Positions 1 to 8,128 of a stretch of 38,287 nt of DNA are shown one piece after another; the stretch's first letter is position 1; each line of letters begins with the position of its first letter. The notes under the pieces were generated by a model. The model was not told the origin of the DNA and made no database searches. It worked only from the letters and a program-made list of their open reading frames with translations. Made by a program: the position numbers and the translations under genes. Source of the DNA: Acidobacteriota bacterium (GTDB taxonomy: Bacteria; Acidobacteriota; Terriglobia; Bryobacterales; Bryobacteraceae); the NCBI GenBank assembly GCA_021787555.1, contig JAJYLS010000012.1, forward strand, positions 1 to 38,287, in the 5' to 3' direction.

Positions 1-66
1 TTCCGATCTTGCGGCATGGGTTTTTCCGGCGCTGGATATCCGGTGCCGGTTGCGGGCAAAGAAGCG

Positions 67-921
67 TTAGCCGCGGCTCTTGTGCCATGTGTTGATGAGC
101 GTGGCCGAGAGAATGATCGCACCTCCGGCCAGGCCGCGCGCGCCGGGGCGCTCTCCGTAAATCAACCACGTCCACACGGGGTTGAGCGCGGGCTCGAGCA
201 TCAGGATGGTGGTGGCTTCGAAGGCGGGGACGCGGCGGATGGCGCGCGTCAGCAGAATGTAGGCCACGCCGATCTGAAAGACTCCCAGGTATGCGATCAC
301 GGCGGCCGCCGGGGCGCCGAACGAGCGCACCGGAAACGCCATGGGCAGCGCCGCCAGGCAGGCGAAGACGTTTCCGAGTGCCACGGTGGCCGTGGCGGCG
401 TCGTCCTCGCGTTTGCGCGAGAGCCAGCGCAGCCCGGCGATGGTGAAGGCGTAACACAGGCCTGCGCCCGCCGCCAGCAGGTCGCCGCGCCGCGGATCGG
501 GGGCGGTGGCCATGGGCGATTCCACACCGGTGAAGAACAGCGTCATTCCCGCCGCCACGGCCAGCATGTAGAGAAAGTCGCCGCGGCGGATCGGCTCGCG
601 CAGCAGCAAGGGGCTGAGCAACAGCAGGTACAGCGGCGCGGTGGATTGCAGGAAGATCGTATTGGCGGCGGTGGTGAGCCGGTTGGCCAGCACGAACAGC
701 ACCAGCGTGGCAGCGTAAGCCGCGGAGACGGGGACCATGCGCCAAGACCACGCGCGGCGCGCGCCCGGCAGCACCGCGAGCAGGAACAGGGCGGCGGCGC
801 CGGAGCGAAAACTGGCCACCTGCCAGCCGGTCAGCGCGGCGCCTTTGATGGCGGCGCCGCCCGTCGAAAACAGGAGGGCGGCGATGAGGAGAAAGATCCG
901 GGAACGGAGGGCCAAGCTCAC
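67..921 (-). CDS. DMT-superfamily transporter (EamA type)
   Basis: An integral inner-membrane protein of 284 residues, rich in hydrophobic segments. It is arranged as two halves of about 140 residues, as in EamA/RhaT-type drug/metabolite transporters, which usually have ten helices and export small metabolites. The first helix starts almost at once (residues 9-30, with a FSTGGAAIKG-like turn typical of EamA repeat 1). The second half contains a conserved LEPALNPVW-type segment near residue 245, a hallmark of the second EamA repeat. The start is a GTG with no clear ribosome binding site. It lies about 107 bp downstream of lipA on the same strand and may be the last gene of that group. The substrate cannot be told from sequence. 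Family is confident, specificity unknown. Confidence 0.85.
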   Translation of the reverse strand: MSLALRSRIFLLIAALLFSTGGAAIKGAALTGWQVASFRSGAAALFLLAVLPGARRAWSWRMVPVSAAYAATLVLFVLANRLTTAANTIFLQSTAPLYLLLLSPLLLREPIRRGDFLYMLAVAAGMTLFFTGVESPMATAPDPRRGDLLAAGAGLCYAFTIAGLRWLSRKREDDAATATVALGNVFACLAALPMAFPVRSFGAPAAAVIAYLGVFQIGVAYILLTRAIRRVPAFEATTILMLEPALNPVWTWLIYGERPGARGLAGGAIILSATLINTWHKSRG

Positions 922-1017
922 ATTTTACAAGTGCTCACTTCGCCGACGACCGGCTGTGCTACGGCGTGACCTCGCCGCTCTGGGATATGGTGTTCGGGAG
1001 CTTGCCGGGTACGAAAG

Positions 1018-1041
1018 AACCGCTCCCTTACGGTCGCGGCT
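1018..1041. repeat. 24-bp dispersed repeat, copy 1 (at lipA stop codon)
   Basis: Identical over 24 bp to positions 10681-10704, with a diverged copy at 5003-5026. On the minus strand the repeat reads AGCCGCGACCGTAAGGGAGC followed by GGTT, and its TAA is the stop codon of lipA. Confidence 0.8.
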
Positions 1042-1903
1042 TGGATGCGTGATAGGAACTGCGCACCAGCGGGCCGGACTCGACGTGGGCGAAGCCCATC
1101 TCGTAGCCGGCGCGGCGGAGTTCGGCGAATTCCTCGGGCGGGACGTAGCGGGCGATGGGCAGGTGCCGCGGCGAGGGCCGCAGATACTGGCCCAGCGTGA
1201 GGATGGCGACGCCCTGCGCGCGGAGGCCGCGCATCACTTCAAGTACTTCTTCGGTGTGCTCGCCTAAGCCGAGCATCAGGCCGGATTTGGTGGGCGTGCC
1301 GGGCCGAATTTGTTTGGCCCAGGCCAGCACTTCCAGCGAGCGCTCGTAGCGCGCTCCCAGCCGCACCTGCCGGTACAGCCGCGGCACGGTTTCGGTGTTG
1401 TGGTTGAGCACGTCGGGCGCGGCTTCCATGACGATTTCGACCGCCGCGCGGCTGCCCTGAAAATCGGGAATCAGCACCTCGACGCCGCATCCCGGGACGC
1501 GCCGGCGAATGGCGCGGATGGTGAGGGCGAACAGTTCCGCGCCACCGTCCTCGCGGTCGTCGCGGTTCACGCTGGTGATGACGGCGAAGCGCAGTCCCAT
1601 GGCCGCCACCGCGTCCGCCACGCGCGCGGGCTCGTCGTAATCCACGGGCAGCGGCGCGCCTTTTTCGACCGCGCAGAACCCGCAGCGCCGGGTGCAGACG
1701 TTGCCCAGGATCATGAAGGTGGCGGTGCGGTGGTTCCAGCATTCGCCGACGTTGGGGCAGGCGGCGCTCTCGCAGACCGTGTGCAGGCGCAGGCGGCCGA
1801 TCAGGTCTTTCAGCTCGTGATAGTTCTGGCCGGCGGGCGCGGGGGCGCGCAGCCATGCCGGGCGCGGCGCTTCGGGATTTTTCGAGTCAATTGTGACCAG
1901 CAC
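1028..1903 (-). CDS. lipA: Lipoyl synthase (LipA)
   Basis: A radical-SAM enzyme that inserts two sulfurs into octanoyl groups bound to lipoyl domains, making the lipoyl cofactor of 2-oxoacid dehydrogenases and the glycine cleavage system. From the chosen start it is 291 residues, normal for the family. The auxiliary-cluster cysteines C44, C49 and C55 ([12 protein letters not shown]) are visible, as is the radical-SAM motif CTRRCGFC (C70, C74, C77). The C-terminal RSSYHA motif supplies the serine known to ligate the auxiliary cluster. An ATG at 1921 is in frame, but a GAGGAG sequence just before the GTG at 1903 favours the GTG. The gene overlaps the 3' end of the lytic transglycosylase gene by 17 bp. 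Its stop codon lies inside a dispersed repeat, so the last residues are repeat-encoded. Confidence 0.96.
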   Translation of the reverse strand: MLVTIDSKNPEAPRPAWLRAPAPAGQNYHELKDLIGRLRLHTVCESAACPNVGECWNHRTATFMILGNVCTRRCGFCAVEKGAPLPVDYDEPARVADAVAAMGLRFAVITSVNRDDREDGGAELFALTIRAIRRRVPGCGVEVLIPDFQGSRAAVEIVMEAAPDVLNHNTETVPRLYRQVRLGARYERSLEVLAWAKQIRPGTPTKSGLMLGLGEHTEEVLEVMRGLRAQGVAILTLGQYLRPSPRHLPIARYVPPEEFAELRRAGYEMGFAHVESGPLVRSSYHASKPRP

Positions 1904-4082
1904 CGTGACTCCTCGGAGCATACAACCGCCGGTAAATATCGGCGTTGCGCAGGACGGCCTGCACGTAATTGCGCGTCTCGTTGTAAGGAATCGATTCCAC
2001 GAATTCCGCCGGTTCGCGATATTGCTTCCAACTCACCCATGCCGCCGCGCGGTTGGGCCCGGCGTTGTACGCGGCCAGCGTCTGCTCGACATTTCCGCCG
2101 CTCTGGTCCAGCATGCCGCGAAAAATCGAGCTGCCGATGCGCAGGTTCATTGCCGGCTGGAACAGCATGCGGCTGCTGAATCTCCGGACACCCGCTTTGC
2201 GCGCGTAGAGCCTGCCGGTGGACGGCAACACCTGCGTGAGGCCGTAGGCGTGGGCGTGCGAGAGCGCCCGCGGATCGAATTCGGATTCCTGGCGGATCAA
2301 TCCGGCGAGCAGGAACGGATCGAGGCGGTGCTGGCGCGCGTAGAGCGTGAGCTGGCTGCGATAGGGCAGGGGAAAGAGCATCTCCCAGAACTTGCGCGGC
2401 GCGTCGGCGAAGCGCATATCGAGGTAATCCGGGGCCAGGAGCTTGAGAATGTGCACGCCCTGGTGCGCCTGGTCGGAGGCGCCGGCGATTTCCATGGCCA
2501 GGAGCACGGGCTGGCCGCCGTTGCGCGCGCCGAAGCGCAACTCGCCGTCGGCCAGGTCGCTCAGGCCGGCGGCGCGCAGCAGGCGCGAACGCGCGATGCG
2601 CTCGGCGGTTGCGGCGGTGGGCTGGGTGGGCAGGGGCTCCGGACGATTCAACGAAATCGCTGCGAGGAAGTCCCTGGTGGCCGGATCGGGCACAGCGCGC
2701 GCGACTTCCGGCCGCGCCAGCCGCTCGCGCGCCAGGATCGAATAGTAGTGGTTCTCGAAGGCACCGATGAGGCGTAAATAGCAGGCGCGCGCGGCGGCGA
2801 AATCGCTGCGCCGCTCCTCGAGCCGCCCGAGGAAGTACAGCGCCGCGCTGGCCGGCGACTCGTGCGGATAGCGGGTGAGCTGGTCGCGCAGCAGTTCGGC
2901 GGCATCCGGCGCGCCCTCCAGATAGGCGTGGAACGCGATCCTCCAATGATAGAGCCCCGCGGAGGCATCATTCGGAAAATCCTGGAACGCGGCCTGGTAG
3001 AGCGGGACGTAGCCGGCCGGCTGGTTGGCCGCCAGAAAATGGCTGGCGGCGCCGGCAAGCGCCTTCAACCGCCAGGGCGACTGCGGATACTGGCTACCGA
3101 GCCGTCGAACGCTATCCATAAGGGCGTTGTCGTCCGAGGCGCGCCGCGCGCATAGTCCGAGGTAGTACAGGCGCTCGGCGTCCGCTTCCGGCTGAAGTCC
3201 TTCGAGCGAGTTCAGATAGCGCGCGGCGGCGGATGCCTGGCCGCCGGCGAGGTCCGCCTCGCCGACGCGGACGCGCGCGAGGTCGCGATCGAGCCCCTGG
3301 GCCTGCCGGGCGATGTCTTCGTATTCCAATCGAGCGCGCGCAGAATCGCCGGCCGCCAGCAACCGGCCGGCGCGCTCCAGCCGGTCGGCGGCGGAGGGCG
3401 GGGGATAGGCCTCGCCCATGGTTTCCTTGAGGGCGGCCAGCGCGGCGGCGGCGCGTTTCGCGGCGTCGCCCGAGATATAGCGGTTGTAGACCTGCTGGTC
3501 GTAGCGCGCGGCGCGCGGCAGGTCGCCGGCCGCGCGATAGCAATCCGCGAGCAGCAGGCCGGTATCCGGCTGCGGCAGGCGCGGGTAGTGCGCCATCAGA
3601 ATCGTAATCGCTTCCGATGGCCTGGCCTTCTGGTACGCGCGCGCTTCTTCGAGCCAGGCTTTGGCTTCGAGCGGAGATCTCGGGTCGGCGGCATGCACCG
3701 CGGCGAAATCGTGCGCCGTTACGGTCGCGTCGTTCGATTCCACGCGCGCCGCGCCGAGGTAGTAAGCCACGTAATCCGCCAGCTTGGGCACCCTGGCTTT
3801 GCGCAGCGCGGCGATGGCGGCGGTGTAGTCTTTCTGCTCGAATTCGCCGGCGCCCAGCGCCAACTGGGCCAGGGCTCCCTTGGAATCGTGGCGGTGCGCC
3901 GCGGAGTATCTTTCGATTGCGGCCCGCCGCGCGGGCGTGGGTGCGGCGCGCCACGCGCGTACGAGCGCGGGAAGATCCGCGGGCGCGGGTGCGGCACGGG
4001 CCGGCGTCGGGCAGGCCAGGAGGCCTACGCCACTACACCAAAGGACCAGGGTAATCTTGCCCAAGCAACTCCGCATCGTCAT
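1887..4082 (-). CDS. slt: Slt70-like soluble lytic murein transglycosylase
   Basis: A periplasmic or lipid-anchored enzyme that cleaves peptidoglycan glycan strands to 1,6-anhydro-MurNAc products. It has about 731 residues. An N-terminal export signal (charged MTMRSCLGK, then a hydrophobic run ending LLAC) could be a lipobox or be cut after PARA. A long alpha-helical superhelix with TPR-like repeats follows, as in Slt70. The C-terminal SLT domain (about residues 585-715) has the catalytic glutamate in IRQESEFDP (near E599), a GLTQVLPST segment where the family usually has GLMQLMPxT, and AAYNAGPNR. The frame is open further upstream to 4550, but the signal sequence places the start at 4082 or 4076. 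Either start overlaps the preceding gene by about 45-50 bp. The overlap with lipA downstream suggests co-transcription. Confidence 0.9.
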   Translation of the reverse strand: MTMRSCLGKITLVLWCSGVGLLACPTPARAAPAPADLPALVRAWRAAPTPARRAAIERYSAAHRHDSKGALAQLALGAGEFEQKDYTAAIAALRKARVPKLADYVAYYLGAARVESNDATVTAHDFAAVHAADPRSPLEAKAWLEEARAYQKARPSEAITILMAHYPRLPQPDTGLLLADCYRAAGDLPRAARYDQQVYNRYISGDAAKRAAAALAALKETMGEAYPPPSAADRLERAGRLLAAGDSARARLEYEDIARQAQGLDRDLARVRVGEADLAGGQASAAARYLNSLEGLQPEADAERLYYLGLCARRASDDNALMDSVRRLGSQYPQSPWRLKALAGAASHFLAANQPAGYVPLYQAAFQDFPNDASAGLYHWRIAFHAYLEGAPDAAELLRDQLTRYPHESPASAALYFLGRLEERRSDFAAARACYLRLIGAFENHYYSILARERLARPEVARAVPDPATRDFLAAISLNRPEPLPTQPTAATAERIARSRLLRAAGLSDLADGELRFGARNGGQPVLLAMEIAGASDQAHQGVHILKLLAPDYLDMRFADAPRKFWEMLFPLPYRSQLTLYARQHRLDPFLLAGLIRQESEFDPRALSHAHAYGLTQVLPSTGRLYARKAGVRRFSSRMLFQPAMNLRIGSSIFRGMLDQSGGNVEQTLAAYNAGPNRAAAWVSWKQYREPAEFVESIPYNETRNYVQAVLRNADIYRRLYAPRSHGAGHN

Positions 4083-4977
4083 TCGCCAGCGTCCGCACCA
4101 GCTCGAGATGGAGGTAATCCACCATGGTCGGGCAAGCCGCAAAATAGGTCCGCTGAAATTTGTCGCGCGCCGCATCGATGGAGGAGCGCAGAGTGCGGTA
4201 TAGATCGCGCTGCGCGCGCCCCGCCTGGACCGCCTCGGTCTGCCGCAGCCGCATTTCCGCGGCTTCGACGCGCGCGAAGCGCTGCGCGCGCAGGTGGATC
4301 TTCTGCTCTTCGGGTGAGAGGCTATCCCAGGCCGAACCGGCCGCAGCGGGGGTGCCAAGCTGCACCAAACCAGCCGCCGCTCGCGCCGCGGCGGTCTTCG
4401 GAGGAGCATCCAGCGCGCTCCAGGCGGGCGCCGCAGCCTGCGCCAGCAGTTCCAGGGCGGCGATTTCGACCGTCCCCCAGCAGTACAGCAGCGCCGGGAC
4501 GCGGTCGTCAGCAGCCAGGGGAAAAATCCAGGCGCGGTCGCCGGCGGCATGGCCGGCGATCTCCGTAAGCTGCGAGGAAATTTCCGCGGGGCTCGTCACC
4601 GCGCTCACCGGGTCGCGTGTCTCGACGGCGCCGGCCAGCGCCGCGGCCGCAGCGAGCGGAATCTCGAGGCCCGCGAACTTCTCGGCCGCCGGGTCGGACA
4701 CGCCGCGAATCCGCACGCCGCGGGCGACACCCGCCGCGGCGCGCAGCACCGCGGCGCCGCTGGCAAAACCGGCCGAGGCGTCGAGCAGCGCGGCGGCCAT
4801 TTCATCCAAATCCGCCGCCAGCCGGATGCGCCGCACGGCCTGGTTCAACTGGCCGGCCACCTGGCTGCGGTCACGCCGGCGCGCGTCGGCAAGGAGCGCT
4901 TCGATTTCCGCGGAGACTTGGGAAGCGTGGTTTTCGAGGATTTGCCGGATTCCCGGAAGCGGGGCGCTGGGAAGCAT
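4033..4977 (-). CDS. Hypothetical protein, possibly GAF-like
   Basis: A 314-residue protein I do not recognise with certainty. It is cytoplasmic in character, with no signal peptide or membrane segment. The first ~90 residues are helical and charged (ILENHASQVSAEIEALLADA). The middle (about 85-200) alternates strands and helices, with an IPLAAAAALAGAVETRDPVSAV stretch and a WIFPLAADDRVPALLYCWG-like strand pair. This resembles GAF-type sensor folds that contain a short 'influence of redox/ligand' loop. The C-terminal third is alanine- and arginine-rich and probably coiled coil. It sits between a secreted TPR protein and the lytic transglycosylase and overlaps the latter, so a role linked to the cell envelope is possible but unproven. 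Confidence 0.7.
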   Translation of the reverse strand: MLPSAPLPGIRQILENHASQVSAEIEALLADARRRDRSQVAGQLNQAVRRIRLAADLDEMAAALLDASAGFASGAAVLRAAAGVARGVRIRGVSDPAAEKFAGLEIPLAAAAALAGAVETRDPVSAVTSPAEISSQLTEIAGHAAGDRAWIFPLAADDRVPALLYCWGTVEIAALELLAQAAAPAWSALDAPPKTAAARAAAGLVQLGTPAAAGSAWDSLSPEEQKIHLRAQRFARVEAAEMRLRQTEAVQAGRAQRDLYRTLRSSIDAARDKFQRTYFAACPTMVDYLHLELVRTLANDDAELLGQDYPGPLV

Positions 4978-5002
4978 CGCTGGTTTTATTTTAGCAACGC
5001 AA

Positions 5003-5051
5003 GACCACTGCCTTACGATCGCGGCTCGGACCTCAGCCGCGACCGGAGGGG
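5003..5051. repeat. Diverged inverted pair of the 24-bp dispersed repeat
   Basis: Positions 5003-5026 match the 24-bp repeat at 20 of 24 bases. Positions 5035-5051 match its reverse complement at 15 of 17. Only 8 bp separate them, so the pair can fold into a hairpin. It lies in the 99-bp gap between the TPR protein gene and the gene at 4033-4977. Confidence 0.6.
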
Positions 5052-5076
5052 CGATCGCATTGGATAACCAGCCTGC

Positions 5077-6441
5077 TTACTTCTTCTTCCTCACCGGGGG
5101 GCGGTGCACGACGCAGGGAGAGGTCTTCAGGCCATCGATCTTGGCTTTCTCGGTATCCATGGTCAGCATGAACGGCTGCTGCGTGAAGGCCGAGGGCACG
5201 CCCTCCCACTGGATTTCCTGGCCGGCTTCCGGTTTGCCGGTGAGCGGGGCGTCGAGCTTCAGCGTGATTTCCGCGATCGGGGTCCCCTGCGCATCCGGTT
5301 CGGGAACGGCCACCGTCAGTTCCTTGGAGCGACATTCGGGCTTGCCTTCCACGACCACGCCGCGCAACTTCGGCACGGCCGCGTTCTTGAGCTGGTTGTC
5401 GAAATACTGCTGGCCGTTGGCGGTATCCATGAGCTGGCCCTTGATCCCCATCCACAGGGCAAGCTGCGGGTGCTCCTGCTTGAATTGATTCTGCTTCTCC
5501 GTGGCGATTTCCGCGCCGGTCTTGACGTGGAAGCCGGCGGGCGGCGTGGGCGAAGCCATGGCCTGCTGCTTGAGCTGGTCCAGTCCCTCGTTGCTGCCAT
5601 GCACGGCGGTGTAAACCTTCGTCAGGTAGGCCTCGACCGTGGTCTTCGTCTTAGGATCGAGCCCGCCCTTCGCCGGGTCCAGCCCGACGGCGCGCGCCAG
5701 TTCGTACAGCGCCGCGGAGACCTTGTCCGGATTGGTGCGATCGCAGGTGATCAGCGCCGCGCCATATTCGTAAGCCACCTGGCCGCTGCCGGGGTAGTCA
5801 CCCAGCGCCTTGGACAATGCCGATTCGGCGGTCGGGCAGTCCTTCTTGGCCATGGCTTCGCGGCCCGGCCGCAGCGCGATGTACACGAGCGTCGCCTCCG
5901 CCGCGTTCTGCAACTGCGTCTTCGCCGTAGCCCAGGCGGCGTCGTTGACGCCCTCGGGCTTCTTGTCGTAACCCATCAACTCGTGCGCGGCTTTAGCGCC
6001 GACCGCGAGCTGGTCGGGTGTAGGGTTCTGGATCTGCGAAACCGCCTGGCAGGTGCTGAACAGAACCGTGATCACCTGCTGCGGAGTCAGGTCCGGCATT
6101 CCCGAGTTCATCAGCGAACCGGCCGTCTCCACCGCCTTGTCGAATTGTTTGGATTCGTTGTACGCCGTGAGCAGGTATACAGTGCGATCGTCCTTGTACG
6201 CGGAATCGGGATACTTCTGCTTCCAAGTCCCCAGATCCGTGATTGCCTTGGTCCAGTTCTTCGCCTGGATATCCTTGAGCGACTCGTTGTAGATGTCGTA
6301 TTCGCCCTGGTCTTTGACCTGCTTCTTATGCGCGGCTGCCGGCGCAGCCTGTGCGTAAGCGACGCGATCCGCGCCGCTCCACAGGAAAGCGCTGAGCAGC
6401 GCCGTGACCACGAGGCCCTTCGAGATGCTTTTCATATTCAT
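5077..6441 (-). CDS. Secreted tetratricopeptide-repeat protein
   Basis: A 454-residue protein with a clear Sec signal peptide (MNMKSISKGL, then a hydrophobic core, cleavage expected after VAYA near residue 30). Helical-pair repeats of TPR type follow: a YDIYNESLKDIQAKNWTKAITD unit near residues 49-70, a TVYLLTAYNESKQFDKAVET unit near 85-108, and further pairs to about residue 290. The C-terminal 130 residues look like a beta-rich domain ending in a basic tail (PPVRKKK). Proteins of this shape are usually periplasmic scaffolds. No enzymatic motif is visible. An ATG two codons inside is an alternative start. It is first in the minus-strand group that continues with the unknown protein, slt and lipA. 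Confidence 0.8.
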   Translation of the reverse strand: MNMKSISKGLVVTALLSAFLWSGADRVAYAQAAPAAAHKKQVKDQGEYDIYNESLKDIQAKNWTKAITDLGTWKQKYPDSAYKDDRTVYLLTAYNESKQFDKAVETAGSLMNSGMPDLTPQQVITVLFSTCQAVSQIQNPTPDQLAVGAKAAHELMGYDKKPEGVNDAAWATAKTQLQNAAEATLVYIALRPGREAMAKKDCPTAESALSKALGDYPGSGQVAYEYGAALITCDRTNPDKVSAALYELARAVGLDPAKGGLDPKTKTTVEAYLTKVYTAVHGSNEGLDQLKQQAMASPTPPAGFHVKTGAEIATEKQNQFKQEHPQLALWMGIKGQLMDTANGQQYFDNQLKNAAVPKLRGVVVEGKPECRSKELTVAVPEPDAQGTPIAEITLKLDAPLTGKPEAGQEIQWEGVPSAFTQQPFMLTMDTEKAKIDGLKTSPCVVHRPPVRKKK

Positions 6442-6618
6442 ATAGGCTCTATCAGTCTCTATTCGGTGGCCGTTTGGCTAGAGGATCCCCGTCGCGCCGT
6501 GGCGATGCGCCGAGCGACACTAGCGGAGTATAGCCGAACCTCAGTCATCGCGCAACACCATTCGACGCCGAATCCTTCCACCCGGTTCCGAATCCCAAAT
6601 CATAACAAATCAAATATA

Positions 6619-6627
6619 TGCTAAGAT
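6619..6627 (+). promoter_or_regulatory. Possible extended -10 promoter of the symporter gene
   Basis: TGCTAAGAT fits an extended -10 (TG-n-TAnnnT) within an AT-rich patch in otherwise GC-rich DNA, about 55 bp before the symporter start. No good -35 is seen. Confidence 0.3.
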
Positions 6628-6682
6628 GCCGGGCAGGTGCGCCGGGCCCAGAGGGCACCCCGCCTCCGCGCGCCGTGCCCCG

Positions 6683-8128
6683 ATGCACTATCCCGATCTG
6701 GCCGTCATTCTCGTTTATCTTTTGGCCATCACGTGGTTCGGTGCGCGCTTTCGGCGCGGCCAGAAGAACCTGCGGGATTATTTTCTGGCGGGCCGCACGG
6801 CGCCGTGGTGGGCCATCAGCCTCTCCATCGTGTCCGCCGAAACCAGTACCCTGACGATTGTCGGTACCCCGGCACTGGCGTTCACCGGGAACCTGGGGTT
6901 CCTGCAAATCGTTCTCGGGTACCTGGTGGCGCGCATCGTCATCTCGGTCCTGTTCCTGCCGCAGTATTTCCGCGGGGAGCTGTTCACTGCCTACGAACTC
7001 ATGCGGCGCCGCTTCGGCGAGCGCGTGCGCAAGCTCACGGCGTCGATTTTCCTGGTGACGAGGGCGCTGGCCGAAGGGGTGCGGGTGTTCGCCATCTCGC
7101 TGGTCATCTCGATCGTGCTCGGCACCGGCGAAGTCGCCTCGATCGTGCTGATCGTGCTGCTTACGCTGTTCTACACCTTCGAGGGCGGCATGACCGCGGT
7201 CATCTGGACCGATGTGGTGCAAATGAGCCTGTACGTGGCCGGCGCCGCGGTCAGCTTTTTCGTGATTCTCGGCCATATTCCCGGCGGTTGGGCGCATGTG
7301 GCCGCGGTGGCGGGCGCCGCGCACAAATTCCGGATATTCGATCTCCATTTCGCGCCCACGATGGCATATTTTTCGCAGCCCTACACCTTCTGGGCCGGTC
7401 TCGCCGGAGGCTGCTTCCTGACTATGGCGAGCCACGGCACCGACCAACTGATGGTGCAGCGCCTGCTGGCGGCGCGCGACGAGCGCCAGAGCCGGCTGGC
7501 GCTGCTGGCAAGCTGGATCGTCATTTTCGTGCAATTTACGCTCTTCCTGCTGATCGGAATTCTGCTTTACGTTTATTACGCGGGCCATCATCTGGCGCCG
7601 CCGCAGCAGGCCGATCGCATTTATCCGGAATTTGTATGGAATCACCTGCCGGTTGGGGTTGCCGGCCTGATCGTAGCGGCGATTCTGGCCGCCGCGATGG
7701 CCAATATCAGCGCCGCCATCAACGCGCTCTCCTCGACCACGCTGGTGGATTTTCTGCGCGCACGCGGCGCCGCGGCCGAAGGCGGGACCGCGGGCGAGGA
7801 GCGCTCGCTGCGATGGGCGCGCTGGTGGACCGTCGGCTGGGGCGCCGTGCTGCTGGCCATCGGGATTGGCGCGCGGCATTCGCAATCGGTGCTGGTGGCC
7901 GGCTTAACCATTGCCTCGATCCCCTCGGGCGCGCTGCTCGGCGTCTTTCTGCTTGGCGTGCTGACCCGCAGGCCGCGCGAAACGGCGGCCCTGGTGGGTG
8001 TGGCGGTGGGGATGGCAGTAATCCTATTGGTGCGCTGGGCCACCCCCATCGCCTGGACGTGGTACGTGCTCATCGGCACGCTGGCGACATTCGGCGCCGC
8101 CATGGCGGCGTCGCTATTCGAAGGCTGA
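6683..8128 (+). CDS. Sodium:solute symporter family protein
   Basis: An inner-membrane carrier of 481 residues in the SSS family (PutP/SGLT type), which couples solute uptake to sodium entry. The N-terminal helix is followed by a conserved RGQKNLRDYFLAGRTAPWW segment, typical of SSS members (the 'FLAGR' signature). SIVSAETSTLTIVGTPA in helix 2 is the usual sodium-site region. About 13 hydrophobic segments follow, and the conserved GTDQLMVQRLLAARD loop lies near residues 250-265. The frame is open upstream to 6626, but the extra residues are proline/arginine-rich and unlike the family, so the ATG at 6683 was chosen although no strong ribosome binding site precedes it. The substrate is unknown. 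Its 3' end overlaps the convergent peroxiredoxin gene by 15 bp. Confidence 0.9.
   Translation: MHYPDLAVILVYLLAITWFGARFRRGQKNLRDYFLAGRTAPWWAISLSIVSAETSTLTIVGTPALAFTGNLGFLQIVLGYLVARIVISVLFLPQYFRGELFTAYELMRRRFGERVRKLTASIFLVTRALAEGVRVFAISLVISIVLGTGEVASIVLIVLLTLFYTFEGGMTAVIWTDVVQMSLYVAGAAVSFFVILGHIPGGWAHVAAVAGAAHKFRIFDLHFAPTMAYFSQPYTFWAGLAGGCFLTMASHGTDQLMVQRLLAARDERQSRLALLASWIVIFVQFTLFLLIGILLYVYYAGHHLAPPQQADRIYPEFVWNHLPVGVAGLIVAAILAAAMANISAAINALSSTTLVDFLRARGAAAEGGTAGEERSLRWARWWTVGWGAVLLAIGIGARHSQSVLVAGLTIASIPSGALLGVFLLGVLTRRPRETAALVGVAVGMAVILLVRWATPIAWTWYVLIGTLATFGAAMAASLFEG

Noticed and set aside
16-969. Long plus-strand frame over the DMT transporter
   Set aside because: Gln/Gly/Arg-rich product without family resemblance; an antisense shadow of a real membrane protein gene.
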